Source of the DNA: Rhinopomastus cyanomelas | Taxonomy: Eukaryota > Chordata > Aves > Bucerotiformes > Rhinopomastidae | Reading direction: 5' to 3' | NCBI GenBank assembly: GCA_013400115.1 | Contig: VXBP01003652.1 | Coordinates: forward strand, 1,671,811 to 1,735,810 | Length of the DNA: 64,000 nt | Shown: piece by piece, positions 11,692 to 23,650 of the stretch | Position numbering within the stretch: the stretch's first letter is position 1 | How the letters are laid out: every line of letters starts with the position of its first letter | Position numbers and translations under genes: made by a program | The notes under the pieces: generated by a model | Told to the model about the DNA's origin: nothing | What the model saw: the letters and a program-made list of their open reading frames with translations, nothing else | Database searches by the model: none

Positions 11692-12236
11692 GGTCTTAGC
11701 TGAGAGGATGAACAGACCCATGATAAGGAAACTGAAAAAGCTGAATACAAAAATTTGCAGAAAACCTTTCACACCTCTTCACGAACTCCTCGCTCTCCTA
11801 AGGGCAGGGATCACCCCTGTGGCACCCAGCAGCAAGGAAGCCACATCTTCATGGTGAGGGTTCCCATGTTGGCAGCAAGTGGTGGTTGAGGCTCTTCATC
11901 ACTAAAGAGCTGCCAGGAACGATCCTTCCAGACTCCTTCCCGCTAAACCTTGGGTTGGCTCCAAATCTCTCACTGTGGTGCATTATGAATCCTCATTATC
12001 ACCAAGATCTTGGTGTGCAAGCACAGATCAGGGTGCCCTGAGCTCCTACAGTGCTTGTGGGGTAAATAAGCTCGTGGTGCGCTGCCACAGCCCCTTTCCG
12101 CAGCAGACAGCTCTGATTTCTCAAACACAGCGCAGGCAGAGATCGCTCAGGTCTGCTCCAGCCACCCCACAAATCCCTCCAGCGTAAAAACAGAGGACAA
12201 AACCCCTGAAAGCAGCAAAAGCACCTAAAGGATTAT
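11692..12236. other. Single-copy intronic DNA, nothing recognised
   Basis: No exon, RNA gene or repeat is seen. Confidence 0.5.
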
Positions 12237-12724
12237 TGAAATCACTGGCTCATAGGGCTGGAACTGACCCTCCGAAGCCATGCAGTCCAATTCCCCCTAC
12301 AACAAGTAGGGCCAGCACTCACCAGACCAGGTTGCCCAGAGCCCCAGCCAGCCTGACCTTCAATGGCTCCAGGGATGGGGTCTCCACCCCCTCTCTGGGC
12401 AGCCCATTCCAGCGATCCCCCACAGGCAGATTCAAGACCCTTTTCCTCCTGTCCAGCCTCAATCTGCCCCCTTCCAGTTTCAAAACATGACCCCTCATCC
12501 TACCATTCCCTGCCCTTAGGAACAGTCTTCCTCAGCCTTCTGACAGCCCCTTTCAGGGGTTGAAAGGTCATAGAATCATTAGGGACTGGAAGGGATCCCA
12601 AAAGATCAGCTAGTCCAGTCCCCCTGCCACAGCAGGTCACTAGAAGGTCTCCCTGGAGTCTTCTCCTCTCCAGGATGAACAACCCCAACTCTCTCAGCCT
12701 GTACCCAGAGCAGAGGGGCCTCCA
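12237..12724 (-). mobile_element. CR1 LINE fragment, family C, interrupted
   Basis: Old CR1 (gccagcactcaccagaccag; gatggggtctccacc; cctcagccttctgacagccc) that resumes after 12639 with tctccctggagtcttctcct and the tctctcagcctgtacccaga codons. The gap at 12571-12633 is a younger CR1 tail. Same family as 36711. Confidence 0.9.
12571..12633 (-). mobile_element. CR1 family A tail nested inside a family C CR1
   Basis: Family A 3' tail (tagaatcattagggactgga to ccacagc), flanked by direct repeats aggtca at 12565-12570 and 12634-12639, a likely target-site duplication. Confidence 0.9.
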
Positions 12725-14104
12725 AAAGACCACAACCAGCACCACGGGATGTCCAGCCCCCCAGGAAGCCAACATCAACCTCCCCTCCCGTTTTTCATTA
12801 AATCCACGCGACGTGGTCTTTGATAACAGAGAACCAGGGGGACCATCTGGTTTCCACCATCTGATAGCTCCTACCCACGCAGCTGCCTGCAGACCCTCGG
12901 ACGCACTGCGTTACCCAACCCCAAACATGGCAAAAATAGACTGGAGATTTTCACGTCCACAGTCGCATCGCTGGGCTTCTTCCGCTTGGAACACGAAGGG
13001 AAGGGGAGCTGCGACACGTAAAAATGGTCTTGTTAAAAATAACATTAAATTGCACCTGTTTTGGCCCCGAGACCCACAGAGAAAGACGGTTCATTATCTA
13101 AATCTAAGGACATAATGATGCTTTAATCATTGTTTTCCACCCAAAAAGGAAGTCTCTCTGGTTTGCTCTGCTCTTCCAAAGCTGCTTGAGAATGGGAACC
13201 CCCAATACGAGCAGCACTGGAGCCTGTTCATCTCCTCCGGGATCCATCGTGGAGAATCCCTCAGTGCTGCCTCCCCCAGCTCTCGGCCCCTCTGCATCCC
13301 ACGCACATCTATAAACGGAGCTTCACGACTCCCCGCGTGCAGATGGCAGCTCAAAGCATCTCCGCTTCCATTCCGGGCAAAGGCTTCAGCAGAAAATAAA
13401 GTCATTATCAGCCTGTAGGGGATCTTGCAGCCCACTGGCAAGTTCAGCATCCCACCGGCAAGCCATACCCCCATTAATTCAGCTCCTCCAGGGATCAGAA
13501 CACGCCTGACGTGACTCCCCGTGACCCCAGGGTGGGTTTTATCGCTGCTCAGGCCGGTGTTCAGACGGAGCCGAGCGGTGCCGAATCGAAGGCGCTCGCT
13601 TGGCACTGGAATCTGGTTTCCATAGAAACAGGTAGATAGCGCACAGGAGCTAAATCTTATTTACCCAGTTAAAGAAAAGGGGCTTCCAAGCTGTAATTTA
13701 GACGCAGGAGTAAGCACAACGTTACTGGGGACGCAAAGATTTCACGATGGCAAGGAACGCGGCTTCCAAATAAGAGATGCCTGCTGCTCTCCTTAATGCC
13801 AGTTACTGTAAAACCAACATCAATCAACACACGTCCCCTTTAAAAAGTCCCACGACCCAATGGCTTTCCTAGTAGTCACTTAAATTTAAATTTTTTATTA
13901 AATACTAGTAGTTTTTACGAGACTGATGTCCTTCCCTCTTCCTCTACTCCCCCAATTCTTAAACAATCCCACTGATAAATGAGGAAACCAGTGAGTTTTT
14001 CACTGTAGCTTGAGCTTAACCATCACTTCAAGTGAGTTTCTCCACCTCAAGCCCATTGAGATCCCCTCAGACTGAAGCCTCTGGCTTTGTTTTAGCAGGT
14101 ATAT
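12725..14104. other. Single-copy intronic DNA; possible conserved block
   Basis: No repeat or exon is recognised. The right half (13640-14010) is AT-rich with retained CpGs and runs such as aatttaaattttttattaaa. The 159-codon minus frame at 13127-13606 looks like chance. Confidence 0.5.
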
Positions 14105-14178
14105 TCATAGAATCATTCGGGATTGGAAGGGACCTCCAAAGATCCTCTAGTCCAATCCCCCTGCCACAGCAGGATGTG
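14105..14178 (-). mobile_element. CR1 LINE, family A 3' tail
   Basis: catagaatcattcgggattg through ctgccacagcaggatg, then truncated. Confidence 0.9.
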
Positions 14179-14260
14179 CAGCCCAGAACTGGTGTAACAC
14201 ACACAAACCACTTGACTTCCACTGGACAGCTGAGCAACCCTGCTGCAGCAAAACATCACT

Positions 14261-14772
14261 AATCACAGAACATCAGAGGTTGGAAGGGACCTCGAAAGAT
14301 CTTCCAGTCCAATCCCCCTGACACAGCAGGATCACCTAGACCAAGTCACACAGGAACATGTCCAGGTGGGTTTTAAATGTCTCCAGAGAAGGAGACTCCA
14401 CAACCCCCCTGGGCAGCCCCTGCCAGGGCTCTGGCACCCTCCCCGTGAAGAAGGTCCTTCTCACACTGACGTGGAATCTCCTCTGTTCCAGCTCACAGCC
14501 GCTGCCCCTTCTCCTTATCACTGGGTGCCCCTGAGCAGAGTCTGGCTCCATCCTCCTGACACCCATCCTTCACATATTTATCAACATTAACGGGATCACC
14601 CCCTCACTCTCCTTTCTCCAAGCTCAGGAGCCCCAGCTCCCTCAGCCCTTCCTCAGCAGGGAGATGCTCCCCTCCCTTCATCACCTCTGTAGCTCTGCGC
14701 TGGACCCTCTCCAGCAGCTCTGTGTCCTCTGAGAGGCCCACAACTGGACACAAGATTCCAAATGTGGTCTCA
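14261..14772 (-). mobile_element. CR1 LINE fragment, family A, 512 bp
   Basis: 3' UTR plus about 130 ORF2 codons. The frame 14336-14566 carries GSGCELEQRRFHVSVRRTFF and ends FLCDLV. A second frame (14604-14822) carries LERVQRRATEVMKGG. A frame break lies between them. It truncates at aatgtggtctcat. Confidence 0.94.
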
Positions 14773-15390
14773 TCGCGTTGCTGGTTTGAAAACCTCCAAC
14801 TTGGGTGCAGCCTCAAACACAAACACGCGGCAAAACATCAGTTAATGCCTCAAACGTGAAGATTTATAGGCTGGTGGTATCTCCGGAACACCTCTGCCTT
14901 GCCCTGCACAATTGCAGAGTTAGAATATGTATTATTTCAGATGAATAATACATGATGGGACTGTAAATCCAGTCCCAGCTGAGAGCACTGCTCTCCAAGC
15001 AAGAAGCCAGGAAGGTTTCTGGGACTGCTCTGAGCTGTCTGGAGGTAGCGTTTATCTCTTTGCTAATGAAAGGCGTTGCTGCTCCAGCATGGAAAGAAGG
15101 GGCTGCAGAACTCTAATTAATGAATGCTATTCCGAAGCCACACACATCACTCGCCATGACAGCCCCAATCCCTGCCCACCAGAGACCCCAGGGCTAACTC
15201 CAGCCCTCACTCTTGGGAGCTGGGGTCAATTTAAAATAAATGAAGCACTTGCAAACATTTCCTTAGCGGGGCGGGGAAGCTCATCGCCTTGGAAGAGGTC
15301 ACTGAATAGAGATGACCCGCAACACTCGCGGCAGGATTGTTTCATCCTGTTTAACAGGGCTCAGCCATCCTCCTGCAAAAGGCGCAGGGT
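14773..15390. other. Single-copy intronic DNA, nothing recognised
   Basis: No exon or repeat is seen. Some AT-rich sequence lies at 14920-14960. Confidence 0.5.
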
Positions 15391-15444
15391 TTGGACTGGA
15401 TGATCTTTCCAGGTCCCTTCCAATCCCTAATGTTCTGTGATTCT
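15391..15444 (+). mobile_element. CR1 LINE, family A 3' tail
   Basis: ttggactggatgatctttcc to gttctgtgattctga. It converges on the minus-strand copy 40 bp away. Confidence 0.9.
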
Positions 15445-15484
15445 GATGACAGTGGGGCTGTCCCAGTCCAACCTCATCCCCATC

Positions 15485-15630
15485 CACAGAATCACAGCAC
15501 ATCAGGGAGTGGAGGGGGCCTCGACACATCATCCAGCCCAATCCCCTACCAGAGCAGGATCACCCAGAGCAAGTCACATAGGAACATCTCCAGGCAGGTT
15601 TTAAACGTCTCCAGAGAAGGAGACTCCAGG
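15485..15630 (-). mobile_element. CR1 LINE fragment, family A
   Basis: Diverged tail (acatcagggagtggaggggg) through tctccagagaaggagactcc, then truncated. Confidence 0.9.
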
Positions 15631-16176
15631 ATGGATCATCCCAGGCAGCTGCATTTCCCATCTCCCTCATGCAACAACCAAGCTGTGAGCCCAGGCCAGC
15701 TCCTCCGGCCAGTGTTTTCTCTGTGCTGGACCAGCTCCCCTGGAAAGAGCCACAGCTCTGGACAGACTTTTGCAGCAGTTATTTTTAAAACGACCGTGGA
15801 AGTGGATTTTCAAGCCAGCCTGACAGCATCTGATGCTGGCTCATCAGCTGAGCCTGGGATGACATTGCTCATGGCTCTGCCAGGGCAACAGGGGAACCAG
15901 CCAGCAAACAAAGCAAAGGAAAATCAATATGGATGAGTGTAATATTTTTCATAATGTCTTTATTGTGAGCAGCCTTCCTCACACAGCTGTTATTGGACAC
16001 ACTTTTCCTTCTTTTCACAGCAAATCAGGAGATGGGAAATGTTCTGATTCACAACCACCACACCAGAAAATCCTACAGTGATGCTGACATCCCTTTGGAA
16101 TTTATCACTTAAACCCAAACCACAGACTAAACCTCCATCCTGACTGGTAGAGCTGGTTTCCCTCCAGAGAACAGGA
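15631..16176. other. Single-copy intronic DNA, nothing recognised
   Basis: No exon or repeat is seen. Confidence 0.5.
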
Positions 16177-16508
16177 GGCTGAGCAGAGACCTTATTACTC
16201 TCTACAAGGAGGTTGTAGTGAGGCTGGGGCTGGTCTCTTCTCCCAAATTCCTAATGATAGGACGAGGGGAAATGGCCTCAAGTTGCATCAGGGGAGGTTT
16301 AGATTGGATCTTGGGAAGAAGTTCTTTCCTGAGAGAGTGGTCGGGCACTGGAACAGGCTGCCCAGGGAGGTGGGGGAGTCCCCATCCCTGGAGGGGTTTA
16401 AAAAGCGAGTAGCTAGAGCACTTGAGGCCATGAGATTCTGAGATGAGGGCTGGACTTGCTGATCCTGGAGGTCCTTTCCAGCCAGGATGATTCTATGTTT
16501 CTATGATT
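16177..16508 (+). mobile_element. CR1 LINE fragment, family B, 3' end
   Basis: From ggctgagcagagaccttatt through caagttgcatcaggggaggt, the gagagagtggtcgggcactg block and a 3' UTR ending gattctatgtttctatgatt. Sister of the copy at 9133. Confidence 0.92.
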
Positions 16509-16962
16509 CCCAGACACATCCCAAAAACCCAAGGCCCTCTGTTGATGCTGGCAGGGGCTGGGCACCCAGGGACATCCATGTGGCACCAGGTCCCCTGAGC
16601 TGTGGAGCAGGAAGCAGGCTGAGCCCTGGATGCTGGGGACAGGAGCAAAGGAAGAAGAACTACACTCACCAGGAAACTCTGCTAGCAAACACAGCAGAAC
16701 CACATCCTGTCCAAAGGCATCCTCTCCACGGGAGCAGTGACCCCGAACGACCCGTGTCGAAGGGACGCGGGGTTCTGCTCAGCGCTGGGCGCGAAGGCTT
16801 GAGGCCAGAAGCAGACCTGCGCCAACAGGGAGGACCACTGACTTCAAATAAGGACCATCCTGCCCTGAAAGAGCTGACACGCAGCAGGGAGCACAACCTG
16901 CTTGGGGAAACCAGGCTTCCACCACCAGCCACCACAACCAGAGGTTCATGCCTCAGACACCA
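16509..16962. other. Single-copy intronic DNA, nothing recognised
   Basis: It lies within a 288-codon plus-strand frame (16487-17353) that starts in a CR1 tail, runs into an old CR1 and has no recognisable domain. I judge that frame to be chance. Confidence 0.5.
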
Positions 16963-17050
16963 AAGAACCACTGAACTGTCTAGGTTGAAAAGACCTTTAA
17001 GATCATTGAGTCCAACTGTTAAACCAGCATTGCCCAGCCCACCCTGCACA
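16963..17050 (-). mobile_element. Old CR1 LINE 3' fragment, family H
   Basis: Diverged tail: gttgaaaagacctttaagat, cattgagtccaactgttaaa, ccagcattgcccagcc. Confidence 0.78.
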
Positions 17051-17644
17051 GCCACCTCCCCAGGTTTGGGGGACTGCAGGCCCCAGGGTCTGCCATGCAC
17101 CAGCCTTCTCTGCAGCTCTGGCTCATCCCACTCTGCCAGCATCAGTGTGGCCACTCCAGTTTGCACCTATTTGCCACAGAGCAGTGCTGCAGGATACACA
17201 CAAACCCATCAAGATTCCTGCACAGGAGCATCAAAGAGCAGAGCCACAGCCTCCATCCCTGTGTCCCCATCCCTGCTGGGGACCTCCTGCCACACTGAGG
17301 AGGATCAATGTCTCCCAATATCGATTAGCCATAGTGAGAATTACCTTAATTAGCCACAGTGAGCAGATGCCCCTCCAAGGTTAAAGCTGGAGTCAGCTGC
17401 ACTCTCAAGCTTGGTGCATGGAAAAGAATTTGGACATGAAGGTGAAACCACTGACAGCAAAAGCTTGGATGCAAAGCAACAGCAGGTACCTGCCTGGACT
17501 CAGAAAGCCACTGCCACCCTCTTTTGTCCCCTGCATCACCTCCTGACAACTTCTCTCCATCTGCTTTGACTATTTCCTGGCATTAAATACAAGTCATTCC
17601 CTGCACAGGAGGCCTTCAGTCTATGAGCCTGAACCCACCATCAC
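17051..17644. other. Single-copy intronic DNA, nothing recognised
   Basis: No exon or repeat is seen. Confidence 0.5.
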
Positions 17645-17707
17645 CTGCTCTGGCAGGGGGACTGGACTAGATGATCTTTTGAGGTCCCTTCTAATCCCTA
17701 ACATTAT
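17645..17707 (+). mobile_element. CR1 LINE, family A 3' tail
   Basis: ctctggcagggggactggac to ctaatccctaacatta, without the usual gattctgtg end. Confidence 0.88.
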
Positions 17708-18355
17708 CTGGACACTTAACAGCTCCTGGCTGGACACAGAAAGAGCATCAGTCCTTATAGTTGAACTCGTCCTTTTGCTGCCAGGACAGCGCTGGGCTGA
17801 GCTCTCTCACAACATGAGCTATGAGGCAAAACACGTGGCAGCAAGGTTCTGGCTCCACTTGTGGTCAAGCATCAGCCAGCACCGCAAACCAGCACCAGAA
17901 CCCAGCACTAGACCTCGCTGCTGCCGTTTGACTCTACTCTCTCCTGACAACAGGGCAGCTCATCACCTCCAAAGGCAGCCAGGCAGGGAAATTGCTGTTT
18001 TTCTCTGTTGCTTTTTGCTGCTTGCACCAGGAATTTAATAAAGAACAAAAGAGAAAGAAATGATTCCTCTGTGGCTTCGCTCTTGGTGAGTAAGCAAAAG
18101 CCATTGATTAAAAATGAGAAATGAGAAGAGGAAGTGGCTCCCTGCTTCATAAACAGCTCGGGACACAATGGTTTATACTGTACATAAATTTAAACAGAGG
18201 AATAAATAGCCTCTTCTTGGACACTGCCGAAGCAAAACGGGGGCAGGATGGAAGCAGCGCAGCAGGAACGGACCGTGTGCACTGAACACTGACGATAACC
18301 ATCTAAATGAGAACAACGGATGAGAAGAGGCTCAGCTCCAGGTACCCAGCCAGGC
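17708..18355. other. Single-copy intronic DNA, nothing recognised
   Basis: No exon or repeat is seen. The part 18010-18200 is AT-rich. Confidence 0.5.
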
Positions 18356-18672
18356 ATCACAGAATCATCAAGGCTGGAAAAGACCTTCAAGACCATCGAG
18401 TCCAAAAGTCCACCCTACAACACCCAATTGCTAACCCAGCTCTTCAAACGCCCCGGCTGCCCAGTTGTTGAGCCCCTCCAGGGATGCTGCCTCCACCCCA
18501 TCCCTGGGCAGCCTGTTCCAAGGCCTCCTCACTCTTCCTGGGAAGAAGTTTTTCCTAAGATCAAATCTGATCCTCCACTGGCACAACCTGACCCCATCTC
18601 CTCTGGTTCTATCGCCAGTCCCTAGGGAGAAGAGGCCAACTCCCACCTCACTCCAACCTCCCTCCAGGCAGG
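18356..18672 (-). mobile_element. CR1 LINE fragment, family F
   Basis: Tail aatcatcaaggctggaaaag, then ORF2 C-terminus. The minus frame 18431-18646 shows GVGLFSLGTGDRTRGDGVRL and LRKNFFPGRV. The cccagttgttgagcccctcc block defines the family, shared with 27791. Confidence 0.93.
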
Positions 18673-19300
18673 CATCTCTAAGACACTGACCAGTGGGACA
18701 TCTGTAAAAAACCCATCAACCAGAAGTAAAACCCAACCTGTTTCCAGCCTGCAGGGCAGAGAGTTGCTTTTCCTTCAGCAGAGACAGAAAGCAGGATGCT
18801 CTGGGAGCTTTTCTGCACCACACATCCCATAGGGACCCTGCTCAGTCCCACGTACCACCAGCACCACCAAAGGACTTACAGCCACTAACAAACCCCCACC
18901 AAACACCAGTGCCATGTTTTGCATGGAAAACCCACGGGGCCAACCAAAGATGCAGGAGAGAAGCAGGAGGATCACGCTGGAAGCCCCGAGGCAGGAGGGA
19001 GCCAAACTCCACTGGTGGAGCCGCCAAGGAAAACCGAGCGGTGTTGACGCACACGAGGGCTGAACAGCAGGTATAAAAGCACAGAGCCACGATCCAGCAC
19101 AGCCCTGCACGAGGGGGAAGTGGGGCTGCAGACAGCTGTCATTTGAAGTTGTATTTATTCTAGCCAGTGCTGCCATGAGGCACCGGGAGCTTTGCAGTGA
19201 GTGGTCCCCAGGCTGAGCTTAAACTGGAGCTCTGCACACCCGTGACGGGCAAAGGGGGAATAAAAACTCAAGGACAAGGCAGAGCCTGATACTTTTCCCT
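18673..19300. other. Single-copy intronic DNA, nothing recognised
   Basis: A TATA-like gtataaaagc at 19070-19079 has no supporting promoter context. No exon is seen. Confidence 0.5.
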
Positions 19301-19846
19301 AGAATCACAGAATCATCAAGGTTGGAAGAAAGCTACAAGATCATTCAGTTCAACCATGAATCCAACTCCACTCTACCCACTAAACCCTTGTTCCCCTGGG
19401 CCATAGCTACTCATTGTATAAACACCTCCAGGAATGGTGACTCCCTGACTCCCTGGGCAACCTGTTCCAATCCCTGACCACTCTGTCAGGGATGATGTCC
19501 GATCTAACCCTCCCTGGGCACAACCTGATGCTGTTCCCTCTTGTCCTGTCACTAGTGACTTGGGAGAACAGACCAACCCCCATGTCTCTCTACCCTCCTC
19601 TCAGGCAGCCAGAAAGAGCAGTAAGATCTCCCCTCAGCCTCCTGGTCTCCAGACTAAACAACCCCAGCTCCCTCAGCTGCTCCCCATCACACCTGCCATC
19701 CAGACCCTTCCCCAGCTCCATTGCCCTTGTCTGGACCTGCTCCAGCACCTCAGTGTCATTCTGGTGTTGAGACACCCACAACTGACCCCAGTACTGGAGA
19801 CGAGGCCTCAGCAGTGTCCAGTACAGGGACAGCATCACCTCTCAAG
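19301..19846 (-). mobile_element. CR1 LINE fragment, family D, 546 bp
   Basis: Tail aatcatcaaggttggaagaa, then ORF2. The minus frame 19590-19838 shows LRPRLQYWGQLW and LRELGLFSLETRRLRGDL. The frame is broken several times. Relatives are at 29697 and 58156. Confidence 0.93.
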
Positions 19847-21716
19847 CCCTCTCACCCAGTTCCTTACTGGGAGAACACCAGTGTGTGTTTATTCACTGCA
19901 TCCCCATCATGGGGCAAGCAGCTCGCAGAGGCTGAAGAGCACTTGGCAATTCAACAGTCACCATCATGCCAACCACTTGAGCCCAGACCCAGAGCCCTGC
20001 TCCCAGGCAGAACAAATCTCCAAGGGTATCGCTGGAGAAGGAAGGGAATAAAAACAGCTTTAACTCTTCTTGGGGGCAGGTACTGAAAATAAACTTGAGG
20101 ATGCAGAGAGGAGCTTGGCTCCGTCCCTCCTCCGCACCCACTCCTCCCCTCGCGTTCCCCGGCAAAACGTGCACAAACACATCCTGTGGTTGGGGCTTTT
20201 CATCTCCTGCCAGCAGACAGAGCCAATTCCTGCCGGCTCAGGCAGGAGCAGCCCCCGGTGCGAGGCAGCGCCAGCCCAGCCCCGGCCAAGGTGGGTTGGC
20301 CAACAGCAGCAACCGCACGTCCTGCTCTGCAAGGGGTCGGGGCTGGGACACCGGCTGCAAAGGGGGATTCACTCGGCCAGAGGTTTGGGCACCACGTTAA
20401 ACCATCACTTCTGGAGGTGGGCTCTGTGGAAAAGGCCCCTGGCATGGTTGTGGGAGCAGTAAGAGAGGAGACTAGAGCAGCAAGGGAGGGCTGAAGGCAG
20501 GGGACATGGCCAAAGGACAAAGCAAGGACAGCACATCATGCTGGGACTGAGCTGGAGCTGCAGGCTCTTTGGGGTAAGTCCTTCACTTTTTGTCAAAGCC
20601 CCATGCTGGGGGAGAGGAAGGGTGGGAGCACCACAGGGACACAAGAGCCCAGGCAACGTGAGCTGTGGGGTTTAAGAGCAGCAGCTGCCAGAGGGTACCC
20701 ACAGAAAACTCAACCCAGACTGAAGATGTGGGGTCAGATTTGGGGAAGAGTCCATCAGCGCTCAGCTCCAGAGCTGCAGGCTTTGGTCCTGCAGCAGCAC
20801 CAGTCCCTGAAGGCTCTTCTCAAGGGGATCATCACCACCTCTGTAGTGCTCTGGAGGTTTGGCTGCTCATGTCCAGCATGAGAAAGAGCCCTAAGCTTTA
20901 GGGGACCTTGTCTGGAAGCAGGAAGAACGGGAAAAAGCTGGAGACTGGGGTGTTTAAGCCTAAAAGGTTCTCTTTAGGATTTATTCCAAAGTAGCTAATC
21001 TGTAATGATGGGAGTAAAACAAAGGCTGATGTCACCAACTCCATCTGCTCCAAATTTGCTCTCAGCTTACATCTCCCTAATTGAAAAAGCAAAAAAAAAC
21101 CCCACCAAACCCCAAGGAAACCACTAGCATTTGTTAAACGAACCCAAATCAAACACCCCCACACATGCACAAAATGCCTTTCTTCCTAATCAGCTCTAAA
21201 CACTGGCACCAGTAACCTCTCAGGCTTGCTGGCTGGTTATAAGCACCAGTGGGACGGTGGAGGTACCAGCATCAACCTGCTGTGGTCAGAGATAACCACG
21301 TTCCCCCTGCCCGGGGATATGGCACCAGTGATCACAGTAGAGGAAAGAAAATGGGCTCCATTAATGGCTGGGGCTGATGCTCGCCACTGCTGTCGGCCTC
21401 TTAATGACGGTGCAAATGGAAAAACCAATGAAGTTGAAATCACTTTGTCACCTTCTATGAGGGGACTGTGCGGAGATAAAAGCGGTTTTTTCCAGGGGAC
21501 TCGGAGCAGAAGTGAGAGGAGCTCACATTAAGGTCATCAACACCACAGCTCGGGGCCATTAGCTCATTCTGTTCAAGCTCTGGGGGTCTCAGGAACATGG
21601 ACGGAAGAAGAACCCCCCCACTGCACACCTGCAGAAGGGTGAATTTGCTGGGTGACAATCCCAGTCGTCACCAGTTACTCAAGCCTGGATTTGAGGGTCC
21701 TCAGGAGCAGAGTGAA
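19847..21716. other. Single-copy intronic DNA, 1.9 kb, with a GC-richer block
   Basis: 20100-20400 is GC-rich with several CpGs (gttccccggcaaaacgtg, gaggcagcgcc) but is not a convincing CpG island. An A/C run lies near 21090-21120. No exon or repeat is recognised. Confidence 0.5.
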
Positions 21717-22095
21717 CATAGAATCAGTCAGGTTGGAGAAGACCTTTGGGATCATCAAGTCCAACCATCAACCCTACTCTACAAGTTCACCCTTAAACCA
21801 GATCCCCCAACGCTACATCTAAGTGACTTTTAAACACATCCAGGGATGGGGACTCAACCCCAACCCTGGGAAGCCCATCCCAGGGCCTGACCACTATCTC
21901 CAGGAAGAATTTCTTCCTGACACCCAGTCTAAACCTCCCCTGTTGAAGCCCTTCCCTCTGGTTGTATCACTAATGGCCTGTGAGAAGAGCTCAGCACCAA
22001 CATCTCCACAGTGTCCTCTCAGTTGTAGAGAGCAATGAGGTCTCCCCTCAGCCTCCTCTTCCTCCAACTAAACAGTGAGATCCCGCTGCTCCATC
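21717..22095 (-). mobile_element. CR1 LINE fragment, family G
   Basis: Tail aatcagtcaggttggagaag, then gtctaaacctcccctgttga and the tagagagcaatgaggtctcc codons, truncated near gcctcctcttcctccaacta. Sister of the copy at 33357. Confidence 0.92.
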
Positions 22096-23250
22096 CCAGA
22101 TGGCCATGGAGAAAGCAGCAAGCACTCACTTTAAAACTAAGAACTCACCTCCAAACAGGCCTGGACAGACAGACACACCTACGCTGGGCAAGGCAGCGGG
22201 TATCAACAGGAAGCTGGAAACCTTGAAACCAAGGGAGATAGCCAGCCCAGTGCTCGGATCCTTTCCTGAACTCCAGCCCCAGCTCCCCAAGAAAACCTGC
22301 AGCACATTCCCACTCTGCATCGTGGTTTCTGCTTATAAAAGAGACAGGGAAAACGTTTCCCCTCTGCTCAGATCCATAGTGAACACCAGTAACTCCATAA
22401 GCACCACAGCCCTGTGTCTCATCACAACAGAGGTTCTCCCAGCCAAGCAGAAGGAAACTATCTGGAAGACGAAGGAGATTGAGGGTGTCAGCGGTTTCTC
22501 AGAAAGGATTCTGGGGTCCACAGAGGGCTCTGGGGCGATGCAGCAGGTCCTTTGCACTCCTCTCTGTTAGCTCCTTGAACGCTTCAATTAAGGCATGAAA
22601 ATGGAAGTAAAAGCAGAGAGAAGAGTCACACAAGCGTGCGACAAGTCACTGGTGTGTGTGAGGGGAGCTGTCAGGGCACCTCGGCTCTGGGAGCAGCCAG
22701 CGGAGCAGCAGAAGCTAAAGGCAGGAGCAGCAATTCAAAAGGACAAGATGTAAAAGTGATCTCGCAGCCAAGGGAGCTTGAACCAAGTTTGTCCCAACAG
22801 CAACGTGGCAAGGTGTGCAAGACAAGCAGCCTGTCAGGAACAGGCTTCTGCGTGTCCACAGACACTTGTCTGCACCTCCTTGAGCTGAAACACAACACCT
22901 GGGCAGGTTGTTGTCATGTCCTCAAGCCAACCCATCACTCCTGCTTCTTCCCCGAGCCCTGCTAGCAGCCACAGCGTGGCTGACCTGCTGCTGAAGAGCT
23001 GAGGGGGTCTCCAAACTCACATCCCTTAGCTGTCTTGAACAGCAGAAGGGATGGAAAGGATAGTTTTGGTTCTTATTTCTGCACACTCTGCTAACCTCCA
23101 CCCCACCCACCACCAACAGCACCCAGTGAGCACCTAGTGAGGACCCACCACGGCTTTTGCCCGTGGAGTTTCTGCAGCAAGTCACACCAACCCATTTGAA
23201 ACGGCTGCTGGAAGGTGAATTTTCTCACCTCTAACCCTCCCTCCAGCATT
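22096..23250. other. Single-copy intronic DNA, nothing recognised
   Basis: No exon or repeat is seen. Confidence 0.5.
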
Positions 23251-23282
23251 TCACAGAATCACAGAACATTAAGGATCAGAGG
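23251..23282 (-). mobile_element. CR1 LINE, minimal family A tail
   Basis: Only tcacagaatcacagaacatt aaggatcaga remains. Confidence 0.7.
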
Positions 23283-23343
23283 TCTGCTAGCTCACAAGTG
23301 CAGGGGCACTGACACTCTCCAAACACCCCAGCGTGGGGCTCAT

Positions 23344-23650
23344 TTCACAGAATGTGAGGGGCTGGAAGGGATCTCTAGAGATCGAGTCCACCCTGCTCTG
23401 CCAGAGCAGCATCCTCTCACAGGAACATCCAGGCAGGTTTTGAGCATCTCCAGAGCAGGAGACTCCACAACCTCTCTGGGCAGGCTGGGCCAGGGCTCTG
23501 TCACCCTCACAGGGACAATTTCTCCTGATGTTTCGATGGAACCTCCTCTGCTGCAGCTTGTCCTTGCTGCACCCTGTCCTATTACTGGACACCCCCGAGC
23601 AGATGCTGGCTCCATCCTCCTGACACTCACCCTTTCCATGTTTATAAAGA
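23344..23650 (-). mobile_element. CR1 LINE fragment, diverged family A
   Basis: Tail gtgaggggctggaagggatc, then ORF2 C-terminus. The minus frame 23340-23639 shows LPREVVESPALEML. It truncates near the VDKY codons. Confidence 0.92.

Noticed and set aside
14336..14822. ORF2-like frames as a functional reverse-transcriptase gene
   Set aside because: Only the C-terminal tail beyond the catalytic domain is present, with frame breaks; the same holds for every CR1 copy here.
16487..17353. 288-codon plus-strand open frame
   Set aside because: It is the longest frame in the window, but it begins in a CR1 tail, crosses an old CR1 and has low-complexity composition with no recognisable domain. It is antisense to VAV2 in an intron.
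19070..19079. TATA-like gtataaaagc as a promoter
   Set aside because: No CpG island, initiator or downstream exon accompanies it; an isolated TATA match is expected by chance.
20100..20400. CpG island or alternative VAV2 promoter
   Set aside because: GC-rich, but CpG density is modest and no first exon with a plausible donor was recognised.
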